NCBI GenBank assembly: GCA_023417635.1
Contig: JAEZFF010000097.1
Location: 1-7,869 of the forward strand
DNA length: 7,869 nucleotides
From: Bacillota bacterium
GTDB lineage: Bacteria > Bacillota > Clostridia > Oscillospirales > Acutalibacteraceae
Direction of reading: 5' to 3'
The notes under the pieces were generated by a model, which saw nothing but the letters and a program-made list of their open reading frames with translations, was not told the DNA's origin and ran no database searches. The position numbers were made by a program, and so were the translations under genes. Every line of letters starts with the position of its first letter. The stretch's first letter is position 1. Shown here piece by piece: positions 1-5,344 of this stretch.

Positions 1-101
1 TGCCACAGTGCCTTTCGAAAAGTAACCTCAATACTGGTATCCTTTCCTTTGATGTGGCTCATTGTACGGCTTCGTTGTTCTGGTGTCATAACATCGCTCA
101 T
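1..101 (-). CDS. vsr: Vsr-type very short patch repair endonuclease, N-terminal fragment (runs off left edge)
   Basis: The minus strand reads 33 codons from ATG at 101-99 to the window edge. The protein begins MSDVMTPEQRSRTMSHIKGK and continues DTSIEVTFRKALW. The T-P-E-Q-R-S-R-x-M-S-x-I-K-G-K-D-T segment followed by E-V-x-x-R-K-A-L-W is the characteristic start of bacterial Vsr endonucleases, which nick beside T:G mismatches left by deamination of 5-methylcytosine. An AAGGTGG ribosome site lies 6 to 7 bases upstream (about 107-114 on this strand), which supports this start. The catalytic domain lies outside the window. Vsr genes usually sit beside a cytosine-5 methyltransferase; none is visible here, so it would have to lie to the left. 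The family call rests on a short but distinctive N-terminus. Polarity is opposite to the conjugation genes. Confidence 0.8.
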   Translation of the reverse strand, partial: MSDVMTPEQRSRTMSHIKGKDTSIEVTFRKALW

Positions 102-207
102 TGTAGACCACCTTAGTTTACTCAACGCAAAAAAATACAGATGTACAGCCAAATTCTACTGCCCATGTTTAGCTACCCTGTATAATTTTCGGCTACCTTA
201 TCCCCAA

Positions 208-231
208 GTCGAATCAGCACAGTAACTCGAC
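208..231 (-). repeat. Hairpin upstream of vsr
   Basis: Read on the minus strand, GTCGAGTTA (231-223) pairs with TGATTCGAC (216-208) around a six-base loop: nine pairs, two of them G-U wobbles. On the plus strand those wobbles become A-C mismatches, so the structure favours an RNA transcribed toward vsr. No T-run follows, so it does not look like a terminator. It could be a leader structure or coincidence. Confidence 0.35.
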
Positions 232-342
232 GTACTTTCCAAATATACCCTTTGCTCTTATCTTATTATTTTATCATAGCCACATTCTAATAAAAAGTAC
301 CTGACTTGTACAGCTGCAGTTTTAAGACTTAAGCAATGGCAT

Positions 343-379
343 AAATGCAATCTCTGAAGAAAAAGGGGTTGCATTTTTT
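343..379 (+). terminator. Intrinsic-terminator-like hairpin
   Basis: AAATGCAATC (343-352) pairs with GGTTGCATTT (367-376), ten pairs with one G-T wobble and a 14-base A-rich loop. The run of six T at 374-379 partly overlaps the 3' arm. Shape and T-run fit a rho-independent terminator on the plus strand. No plus-strand gene is visible upstream in the window, so it may end an unrecognised small RNA, be a remnant, or block readthrough toward virD4. The opposite strand has only a weak T-tract. Confidence 0.5.
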
Positions 380-504
380 GCTATCTATTTATCTCTGCCA
401 TTATTGATCCACCGCAAAAAAAACTGACCATTATCATGTTTGTCTAAAAAGTAGAAATTATTTAATACTAGCCCGCCAAAAAGGTAATGAAATTTAATAA
501 ATAA

Positions 505-531
505 CCCAGGCCCCTATTACCGGAGCTTGGG
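505..531 (+). promoter_or_regulatory. GC-rich leader hairpin directly before the virD4 ribosome site
   Basis: CCCAGGCCCC (505-514) pairs with GGAGCTTGGG (522-531): nine of ten positions pair (one G-U wobble), with one C-A mismatch and a seven-base loop. It ends seven bases before the AAGGAG at 538. With no T-run behind it, it is not a terminator. It could be an mRNA 5' structure affecting translation or stability of virD4, or the end of a lost upstream gene: the frame through it reads ITQAPITGAWA to a TAA at 533-535, just after tandem stops. Confidence 0.4.
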
Positions 532-537
532 CATAAA

Positions 538-543
538 AAGGAG
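538..543 (+). promoter_or_regulatory. Ribosome binding site of virD4
   Basis: AAGGAG sits eight bases before ATG 552. The upstream in-frame GTG at 546 would be only two bases away, so ATG 552 is the better start. Confidence 0.7.
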
Positions 544-551
544 AAGTGATA

Positions 552-2369
552 ATGCAAGCATCACAAATTATTACCCTGATCGCAGCCGGGCTCACCATGT
601 TCGGCGTGATCGGCTTTTTATCTTTGCTGGCCCATTACTACACCCTGAACGGCATCAAGTCCAAGACCGTGGGCGACGGCCAGCACGGTACGGCACGCTG
701 GGCGACCAAGCAGGAGATTAAAAAGACCTATACGGAAGTCCGGTTTGAGCCGGAAAAATGGCGCAAGGGAGAAAAACGGCCCACGGCGCAGGGACTGGTG
801 GTCGGTTGGCGAAAAGCGCCCCTGTTCGATAAAACGGCTCCCCATGGTTACGCGCTGGTGGATGACGAGGATATCCACTGTCTGATGATCGGCGCGGCGG
901 GCGTCGGCAAGACCGCGAATTTTCTCTATCCGAACCTGGAATACGCCTGTGCCTGCGGCATGTCTTTTATCACCACCGATACCAAGGGCGACCTCTACCG
1001 CAATTATGCGGGAATCGCAAAAGATTATTACGGCTACCATGTGGCGGTCATCGACCTGCGCAACCCCACCCGCTCGGACGGTAACAACCTGCTCCATCTG
1101 GTAAACCGGTACATGGATATGTATATCGAAAATCCCGATAATCTGGCGTACAAAGCCAGAGCGGAGAAGTATGCCAAAATCACGGCCAAGACCATCATCA
1201 ACTCCGGCGGCTTCGACACCGCCTCGGCCGGACAAAACGCTTTCTTCTATGATGCGGCCGAGGGGCTTCTGACCTCTGTCATTCTGTTGATTGCCGAATA
1301 CTGCGAACCGAAACAGCGGCACATTGTGTCGGTGTTCAAGCTCATTCAGGATTTGCTTGCACCAAGCGGCGTGAAGGGCCGGACGCTTTTTCAGATGCTT
1401 CTGGCGCACCTGCCGGACGAGCACAAGACCAAATGGTTTGCCGGCGCCGCGCTCAACACGGCGGAGCAGGCCATGCAGAGCGTTCTGTCCACGGCGCTTT
1501 CCCGGCTCAACGCTTTTTTGGACTCCGAACTGGAGCAGGTGCTGTGCTTTGATACCGCCATTGACGCTGAAAAGTTCTGCACGGAAAAAAGCGCCGTCTT
1601 CCTCGTCATGCCGGAGGAAGACAATACGAAGTATTTCATCATTTCGCTGATCGTCCAGCAGTTCTACCGGGAAATCCTCTCTGTGGCCGACGAGTACGGT
1701 GGCAAGCTGCCGAACCGCGTGATGATGTTCCTCGACGAAATCGGCACCATCCCCAAGATTGAGTCGGCCGAGATGATGTTCTCCGCCAGCCGGTCACGCC
1801 GGGTTTCCATCGTCGCTATTATCCAGAGTTTTGCGCAGCTGGAAAAAAACTACGGTAAAGAGGGCGCTTCCATCATCATTGACAACTGCCAGGACACCGT
1901 GTTCGGCGGCTTTGCTCCAAACAGTGAATCGGCTCAGATTCTCTCAAAAGCCCTTGGCAATCAGACCGTCATGAGCGGCTCCATCAGTCGCGGGAAAAAC
2001 GATCCCAGCCAGTCCCTGCAGATGATCGAGCGGCCGCTGATGACGCCGAACGAACTCAAATCCATGCCCAAGGGCCGGTTTATCGTCACAAAGACAGGGG
2101 CCTATCCGATGCGCACCCGGCTGAAGCTGTTCCTCGAATGGGGTATCACCTTCGGAAAGCCGTATGAGATTGCGGAGCAATCCGCCCGAAAGGTGGAGTA
2201 CGCAAACCGTCACTCGCTCGAAGAAGAAATCATCCGGCGCAACGCCGCGTGCGAAGCCGATCCGGAGGAAAAATCGGAACCCGATTCTCCCGCTTCCGCT
2301 GGTATCCAGCACACTCCCGCATTGGAGCATAAGGCACCGGAACAGCAAAAGTCCTCAATACGGATCTAG
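552..2369 (+). CDS. VirD4-like conjugal transfer coupling ATPase, CD1115 family
   Basis: A 605-residue type IV coupling protein. In conjugation it sits in the inner membrane, binds the relaxase-DNA complex and feeds it with ATP hydrolysis into the type IV secretion channel. One N-terminal membrane helix is visible (about residues 6-28). Walker A is GAAGVGKT at 114-121. Walker B is RVMMFLDEIG with D395-E396, followed by the conserved ESAEMMFSASRSRR stretch and a VAIIQS segment with the sensor-type glutamine. Family-typical segments TDTKGDLYRN and DLRNPTRSDGNN follow Walker A. The length is usual for the CD1115 group and no frame break is seen, so it looks functional. The C-terminal tail (from about residue 570) is charged, Pro/Ser-rich and probably disordered. 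ATG 552 is chosen from the AAGGAG spacing. The small winged-helix gene follows after 14 bases and is likely co-transcribed. Relaxase, VirB4 and channel genes usually nearby are absent from this window. Confidence 0.93.
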   Translation: MQASQIITLIAAGLTMFGVIGFLSLLAHYYTLNGIKSKTVGDGQHGTARWATKQEIKKTYTEVRFEPEKWRKGEKRPTAQGLVVGWRKAPLFDKTAPHGYALVDDEDIHCLMIGAAGVGKTANFLYPNLEYACACGMSFITTDTKGDLYRNYAGIAKDYYGYHVAVIDLRNPTRSDGNNLLHLVNRYMDMYIENPDNLAYKARAEKYAKITAKTIINSGGFDTASAGQNAFFYDAAEGLLTSVILLIAEYCEPKQRHIVSVFKLIQDLLAPSGVKGRTLFQMLLAHLPDEHKTKWFAGAALNTAEQAMQSVLSTALSRLNAFLDSELEQVLCFDTAIDAEKFCTEKSAVFLVMPEEDNTKYFIISLIVQQFYREILSVADEYGGKLPNRVMMFLDEIGTIPKIESAEMMFSASRSRRVSIVAIIQSFAQLEKNYGKEGASIIIDNCQDTVFGGFAPNSESAQILSKALGNQTVMSGSISRGKNDPSQSLQMIERPLMTPNELKSMPKGRFIVTKTGAYPMRTRLKLFLEWGITFGKPYEIAEQSARKVEYANRHSLEEEIIRRNAACEADPEEKSEPDSPASAGIQHTPALEHKAPEQQKSSIRI

Positions 2370-2383
2370 CGTGAGGCGATCTT

Positions 2384-2653
2384 ATGAGCTATTTTTCATC
2401 ACTCTATGCCTCGGATCTGCCGCACCGGGCCGTGGCTGTGTATATGTATCTGCGTGACCGTTGCGATAAAGATGGCAAATGCTATCCCGCGATAGGTACC
2501 ATCGCAAGAGAACTGAAGCTGTCCCGCAGCACCGTCAAACGCGCGATTGCCGACCTTGAAAAAAGCGGTTACCTGCGCAGGGAGCAGCGCTGGCGGGAAA
2601 ACGGCGGCAAGAGCAGCAATATGTTTTATCTGACGAAGGGCGATTCCAGTTAG
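2384..2653 (+). CDS. Small winged helix-turn-helix protein of the ICE conjugation cluster
   Basis: An 89-residue protein with a helix-turn-helix near residues 37-66 (IGTIARELKLSRSTVKRAIA, then a DLEKSGYLRR wing). It resembles the replication-initiator/GntR-like winged-helix proteins (helix_turn_helix_36 type) encoded right after virD4 in clostridial ICEs. The start MSYFSSLYASDLPHRAVAVY is typical of that group. A role in regulating the transfer genes is inferred, not shown. ATG 2384 has GAGG at 2373-2376, seven bases upstream, and the gene lies 14 bases after virD4. The frame ends at TAG 2651-2653, but the same frame stays open for 31 further codons, so the protein may be shortened at its C-terminus. 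The DNA-binding fold is complete. Confidence 0.82.
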   Translation: MSYFSSLYASDLPHRAVAVYMYLRDRCDKDGKCYPAIGTIARELKLSRSTVKRAIADLEKSGYLRREQRWRENGGKSSNMFYLTKGDSS

Positions 2654-2749
2654 CGCCAAAAAGCAGACATTCCTCCAAGGGAGCGGCCTGTCTATACGCT
2701 GGACTGTGGTACGGTTCATAGTGAACCGTCAGTGAAGATCCCACTCTAA
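2654..2749 (+). other. In-frame continuation after the TAG of the winged-helix gene (possible lost C-terminal tail)
   Basis: Directly after TAG 2651-2653 the same frame runs 31 sense codons (starting RQKADIPPRE, ending HSEPSVKIPL) to TAA 2747-2749. If homologues are about 120 residues long, the TAG is a nonsense mutation. If they are about 90 residues long, this is untranslated. An open run of this length occurs by chance roughly one time in five, so the case is weak on sequence alone. Confidence 0.25.
2711..2729. repeat. Perfect palindrome ACGGTTCA-tag-TGAACCGT
   Basis: Eight-base arms match perfectly around a three-base centre. No T-run follows. It lies between the winged-helix gene and the convergent XRE gene, so it could be a regulator operator or an RNA hairpin stabilising the virD4 transcript's 3' end. 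Confidence 0.5.
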
Positions 2750-2789
2750 CAGAAAGCTAACGTCAGAGAAAAACAATCTACTCTACGAT

Positions 2790-2822
2790 AAAGGGCCATC
2801 TCCCGTAAGAAGATGACCCTTT
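2790..2822 (-). terminator. Terminator of the XRE regulator gene, possibly bidirectional
   Basis: On the minus strand AAAGGGTCATCT (2822-2811) pairs with AGATGGCCCTTT (2801-2790) around a nine-base loop. That gives twelve pairs with one G-U. It starts two bases after the TGA of the XRE gene at 2825-2827. The T-run is short (TTT), so termination may be partial. From the plus side the same stem has one C-A mismatch and could end readthrough from the virD4 transcript. Confidence 0.6.
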
Positions 2823-2824
2823 GC

Positions 2825-3148
2825 TCACTTCGTGTCCAGCAATGCCTTGACGGTTGCCATAACTACCTGAAGATCCCGCTCGTCACACAGCTGAATCATA
2901 TGAATGATGTGTTCTTTTTTCTTGTCGGCGTGTTGAATTTCAGGATAGAAGATGGTATCCGCGGATATTTTCAGGGTGCGAATAAGCTTAAACAGCACTT
3001 TTACTCTCGGCAGTTTACTCTCGTTTTCAATCGCCATGATATACCGCGTCGTGATCCCAGTTTGTTCGGCAAGGGCGTCTTGTGTTAAACCGGCAGCCAG
3101 CCGCGCGTCTTTGATCGTCTGGCCGAAATTATTCAGTAGTTCCTCCAC
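2825..3148 (-). CDS. XRE/SinR-like helix-turn-helix transcriptional regulator
   Basis: A 107-residue Cro/C1-type regulator. The N-terminal HTH spans about residues 8-62 (FGQTIKDARLAAGLTQDALA, then EQTGITTRYIMAIENESKLP). This is the classic fold in which the second and third helices contact operator DNA. The remainder (IQHADKKKEHIIHMIQLCDE and on) is short and helical, probably for dimerisation. Such regulators are common in clostridial mobile elements, where they repress excision or transfer genes; the target here is unknown. It is divergent from the small HTH gene at 3380 and convergent with the virD4 pair. Palindromes at 3267-3278 and 3341-3370 are candidate sites. The start is GTG at 3148-3146, set by GGAGG ten bases upstream. 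A terminator follows at once. Confidence 0.88.
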   Translation of the reverse strand: MEELLNNFGQTIKDARLAAGLTQDALAEQTGITTRYIMAIENESKLPRVKVLFKLIRTLKISADTIFYPEIQHADKKKEHIIHMIQLCDERDLQVVMATVKALLDTK

Positions 3149-3158
3149 TGTCAGTTCA

Positions 3159-3163
3159 CCTCC
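3159..3163 (-). promoter_or_regulatory. Ribosome binding site fixing the GTG start of the XRE gene
   Basis: On the minus strand GGAGG (within GGAGGTGA, 3163-3156) lies ten bases before GTG 3148. No nearby in-frame ATG competes. Confidence 0.65.
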
Positions 3164-3266
3164 AAGGAAATTTTACCGTGGAGGAAGAAAAAAGAGAACG
3201 TACTGGCAATGGCGGCTATAGCGAATAAAAATTTTTTCTCTCGTTTTATGTGAAAGAGCATTTCCG

Positions 3267-3278
3267 ATATTCGAATAT
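3267..3278. promoter_or_regulatory. Perfect 12-base palindrome ATATTCGAATAT, candidate operator
   Basis: The palindrome is perfect and without spacer. It lies in the divergent region between the XRE regulator and the small HTH gene, where an autoregulatory operator would be expected. Assignment to the XRE protein is inference; AT-rich DNA makes such palindromes easier to find by chance. Confidence 0.4.
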
Positions 3279-3322
3279 AACCGTCAGCCACTCACACACC
3301 GAAATTATTATGAATTGAGAAC

Positions 3323-3351
3323 TTGCTTTCATTCGCTTCCCCGTATATACT
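3323..3351 (+). promoter_or_regulatory. Sigma-A-type promoter for the HTH-regulator-kinase operon
   Basis: TTGCTT (3323-3328) and TATACT (3346-3351) are separated by exactly 17 bases. The -10 matches TATAAT at five of six positions; the -35 matches only the TTG. The ATG at 3380 is about 29 bases beyond the -10, so the leader would be short. Confidence 0.6.
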
Positions 3352-3370
3352 AAAAGATAATACGATACGG
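3341..3370. repeat. Inverted repeat CCGTAT/ATACGG around the promoter -10 region
   Basis: A CCGTAT copy starts near 3342 and ATACGG ends at 3370, about 18 bases apart. They bracket the -10, the predicted start of transcription and the first bases of the ribosome site. The position suits a repressor operator, but the arms are only six bases. Confidence 0.3.
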
Positions 3371-3379
3371 AGGGCAAGC

Positions 3380-3562
3380 ATGCTTGATTATATATCTGTC
3401 CAGCAGACCGCTGAAAAATGGGAGATTTCAGAGCGCAGGATACAGAAGCTCTGCGAGGAAAGCCGTATTGAGGGTGCCGTCCGCTTCGGCCACGCCTGGG
3501 CGATCCCAAAGGATGCGGAAAAGCCATCAGATGCTAGGAAGAAGACTAAAGAGAATAAGTAG
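3380..3562 (+). CDS. Small MerR/excisionase-type DNA-binding protein
   Basis: A 60-residue protein with one winged-helix motif. YISVQQTAEKWEISERRIQK (residues 4-23) is the helix-turn-helix. LCEESRIEGAVRFGHAWAIP (24-43) forms the wing, ending in the W-A-I-P-K signature frequent in small Firmicutes DNA-binding proteins. The tail is Lys-rich. Such proteins resemble excisionases and MerR N-terminal domains; the specific target is not known. ATG 3380 is preferred because GGAGG at 3369-3373 sits six bases upstream. An upstream TTG at 3323 is part of the -35 element and would precede the predicted transcript. It is first in a likely operon with the response regulator and kinase (62 bases to the regulator), so it may modulate that module or be a mobile-element gene carried with it. 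Confidence 0.78.
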   Translation: MLDYISVQQTAEKWEISERRIQKLCEESRIEGAVRFGHAWAIPKDAEKPSDARKKTKENK

Positions 3563-3577
3563 AATAAACTACGGTAA

Positions 3578-3608
3578 GCGCATCATTCTTTCTTGAAAAG
3601 TGTTGCGC
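3578..3608 (+). promoter_or_regulatory. Hairpin between the small HTH gene and the response regulator
   Basis: GCGCATCA (3578-3585) pairs with TGTTGCGC (3601-3608) with one T-T mismatch. An inner CTTT/AAAG stem (3588-3591 with 3597-3600) closes a five-base loop. The AGGGGG ribosome site starts three bases later and there is no T-run. It could set the ratio of the two products or be an RNA processing site. Confidence 0.4.
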
Positions 3609-3610
3609 GA

Positions 3611-3616
3611 AGGGGG
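3611..3616 (+). promoter_or_regulatory. Ribosome binding site fixing the TTG start of the response regulator
   Basis: AGGGGG lies eight bases before TTG 3625. The protein start M-K-K-I-L-I-I-E-D-D is exactly where receiver domains begin, which confirms the TTG. Confidence 0.7.
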
Positions 3617-3624
3617 CCAGATTA

Positions 3625-4296
3625 TTGAAAAAAATCCTGATAATTGAAGATGATGATTATCTGGCGCATGAGATCGCGGATCATGTAAACTCATGGGGCT
3701 ATGAGGCCAAATGCATAGACGATTTTAGAAATGTGCTTCCTGCTTTCGCAGATTTTGCCCCGCAACTTGTATTGATCGACATATCGCTGCCGTATTATAA
3801 CGGATATCATTGGTGTACCGAAATCAGGAAAATCTCCAAGGTTCCAATTGTTTTCATCTCTTCGGCGTCCGACGGAATGAACATACTGACCGCACTTAAC
3901 GCGGGAGCGGATGATTTTATCGCCAAGCCTTTTGATCTGACGATATTAACCGCAAAAATACAGGCGCTTTTCCGCAGAGCCTATGAGTTTGGAAACAATG
4001 CGTTTTTCATTGAGCATAAAGGCGTTATTCTGGATACGGCCAATGCGGTTTTACTTTATCAGGGGAAGAAAATTGAGCTAACCAAAAATGAAAACAAAAT
4101 TTTGCAGATTCTCCTGGAAAATCGCGGAACGGTTGTCGCCAGGGACGCTATTATGACTTGCTTATGGGAAACTGACTGCTATATCGATGACAATACCCTG
4201 ACTGTCAACATTCTGCGTCTGCGTAAGAAATTAGAGGAAGTCGGCCTTCAGGATTTTATCGTGACCAAAAAGGGAGCCGGCTATATGGTGGAGTAA
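3625..4296 (+). CDS. BceR-like response regulator (OmpR/PhoB family)
   Basis: A 223-residue two-domain regulator. The receiver domain (1 to about 115) has acidic residues E8-D9-D10, phospho-acceptor D52 in LVLIDISLP, S79 at the switch position and K101 in IAKPF. The C-terminal winged-helix domain (about 125-223) has the OmpR/PhoB pattern: LTKNENKILQILLENRGTVV, RDAIMTCLWE, the recognition region DDNTLTVNILRLRKKLEEVG and the final GAGYMVE. D-x-x-L-P-Y-Y-N-G-Y in the receiver is typical of the BceR group, which activates peptide-antibiotic transporter genes. The start is TTG. The stop codon abuts the kinase ATG, so the pair is translationally coupled. A matching BceR-type operator stands before the ATPase gene at 5316-5337, while none is visible before this operon, so the regulator seems not to control itself. 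Lantibiotic or bacitracin-type ligands are inferred from the family. Confidence 0.93.
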   Translation: MKKILIIEDDDYLAHEIADHVNSWGYEAKCIDDFRNVLPAFADFAPQLVLIDISLPYYNGYHWCTEIRKISKVPIVFISSASDGMNILTALNAGADDFIAKPFDLTILTAKIQALFRRAYEFGNNAFFIEHKGVILDTANAVLLYQGKKIELTKNENKILQILLENRGTVVARDAIMTCLWETDCYIDDNTLTVNILRLRKKLEEVGLQDFIVTKKGAGYMVE

Positions 4297-5304
4297 ATGA
4301 AATCATTTTTTAGTTTTCTAAAGGGGTATATAAGAATCAGAATAAAGGGAGCTGTCCTTCTCTGTGTTTTTGGAACGGTATTTGCCTCGGTGTTTTCGCT
4401 GTATAATCTGAAAACGGATGCCGTTTGGTATGCAATTGAAATATGCCTTTTTATCGGGATATTCTATTTGGTAGTTGATTTCATTTTTCAATATCGACGC
4501 CATGTATCTTTACAGCGTATGAAAAAGCAGATTACGCTGGGGCTTGAGCATCTGCCCGCACCAGGAAATGTGTTTGAAAAGGATTATCAGGAACTGCTGG
4601 GCATTTTATCTGCCGACCGTGCGGAGGTAATTACTTCCGCCGAAGCGCAAATCAGTGAGATGACGGATTACTATACCATGTGGGCGCATCAGATAAAAAT
4701 ACCGATTGCGGGGATGAAGCTGCACTTCCAGAAAAATAGGAGTCAGGAAAACACCGACCTGCTTCTGGAACTGTTCAGGATCGAGCAGTATGTGGATATG
4801 GTTCTGAATTATCTGCGCGTGGAGCATATGTCGTCCGACCTTGATCTGGAAGAATATAATCTGGAGGATATTGTCCGGCAGGCGGTACGCAAATACGCCG
4901 GAGTCTTTGTCAAAAAGAAGATTACGCTGGATTTCCAGCCATGCAGCTGCATGGTTTTAACGGATGAAAAATGGCTGTCCTTTGTGATTGAACAGGTACT
5001 CTCCAACGCGCTGAAATATACAAAGGAAGGTCGCGTCTCCATTTACCTGGATGCCGTTCTCCCGAGAACCCTTATAATCGAAGATACGGGAATCGGAATA
5101 CAGCCTTCCGATCTCCCGCGTGTTTTTGAAAGGGGCTTTACGGGGTATAACGGGCGAACCGACAAAAGCGCCAGCGGCATAGGGTTGTACCTCTGTAAAA
5201 AGATATTGACCAAGCTTTCCCATAGCATCAGCTTAGAATCAGCCGTAAACAGCGGGACAAAAGTTAAAATCACTATGGAAACTGAAAAGGTAAGGCCGGA
5301 ATAA
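4297..5304 (+). CDS. BceS-like intramembrane-sensing histidine kinase
   Basis: A 335-residue kinase with two membrane helices (about 18-36 and 43-64) joined by a loop of only some six residues. That is the mark of intramembrane-sensing kinases that lack their own ligand domain and take their signal from the BceAB-type transporter. The DHp domain has H131 in TMWAHQIKIPIAGMKLHF, with the W-x-H-Q-I-K-x-P motif of the BceS group. The HATPase_c domain shows N237 in the N box (EQVLSNALKYTKEG), D263-T-G-I-G in G1 and S-G-I-G-L (293-297) in G2. All catalytic residues appear present. ATG 4297 follows the regulator's TAA with no gap, with GGTGGAG just upstream. The last stop lies before a terminator at 5345-5386. 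Because the partner permease is truncated, the kinase may receive no proper signal. Confidence 0.93.
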   Translation: MKSFFSFLKGYIRIRIKGAVLLCVFGTVFASVFSLYNLKTDAVWYAIEICLFIGIFYLVVDFIFQYRRHVSLQRMKKQITLGLEHLPAPGNVFEKDYQELLGILSADRAEVITSAEAQISEMTDYYTMWAHQIKIPIAGMKLHFQKNRSQENTDLLLELFRIEQYVDMVLNYLRVEHMSSDLDLEEYNLEDIVRQAVRKYAGVFVKKKITLDFQPCSCMVLTDEKWLSFVIEQVLSNALKYTKEGRVSIYLDAVLPRTLIIEDTGIGIQPSDLPRVFERGFTGYNGRTDKSASGIGLYLCKKILTKLSHSISLESAVNSGTKVKITMETEKVRPE

Positions 5305-5315
5305 GCACAGGTTCC

Positions 5316-5337
5316 AAACTTACATTTTTGTAAGTTT
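5316..5337 (+). promoter_or_regulatory. BceR-type operator, perfect inverted repeat containing TTACA-N4-TGTAA
   Basis: AAACTTACA (5316-5324) and TGTAAGTTT (5329-5337) are perfect nine-base arms around four T. The core TTACA-TTTT-TGTAA equals the TNACA-N4-TGTAA consensus known for BceR-type regulators of Bacillus. It lies about 85-100 bases before the ATPase start, as in known Bce promoters. A second TGTAAG at 5349-5354 repeats the half-site exactly 20 bases on, about two helical turns, suggesting a second weaker contact. The regulator encoded at 3625 is the natural binder. Confidence 0.75.
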
Positions 5338-5344
5338 AGCTATG

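Larger units (their letters stand above)
102..551. other. AT-rich intergenic region between vsr and the conjugation genes
   Basis: About 450 bases with no supported gene on either strand. It is clearly more AT-rich than virD4. It contains a hairpin at 208-231, a terminator-like hairpin at 343-379 and a GC-rich hairpin at 505-531; the rest shows nothing I can name. A weak plus-strand promoter candidate for virD4 is TTGTCT at 440-445, with TAATAC at 463-468 after 17 bases (the alternative TTTAAT at 461-466 leaves only 15). The abrupt rise in GC near 505 may mark a junction between the imported conjugation segment and other DNA. Very short open frames here lack ribosome sites. Confidence 0.6.

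Noticed and set aside
165..260. Minus-strand open run before vsr as the tail of another gene.
   Set aside because: It spans only about 30 codons without a start and resembles nothing I recognise; stops are frequent in all frames nearby.
344..406. Small plus-strand open frame of 20 codons as a leader peptide.
   Set aside because: No ribosome site, and its first part lies inside the terminator-like stem.
102..551. CRISPR array or tandem repeats in the AT-rich leader.
   Set aside because: No regularly spaced repeats are present; only single hairpins.
546..554. GTG at 546 as the start of virD4.
   Set aside because: It is only two bases from AAGGAG; ATG 552 has proper spacing and costs only two residues.
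618..1424. Long minus-strand open frame opposite virD4 (268 codons).
   Set aside because: It is a shadow of the GC-rich coding strand: no ribosome site, no recognisable domain, and it overlaps a clear family member.
2651..2653. Recoding of TAG as an amino acid.
   Set aside because: virD4 and the small HTH gene also end in TAG at normal positions, so TAG acts as a stop here.
3323..3379. TTG at 3323 as the start of the small HTH protein.
   Set aside because: This TTG is part of the predicted -35 element; ATG 3380 has a strong ribosome site, and protein similarity begins there.
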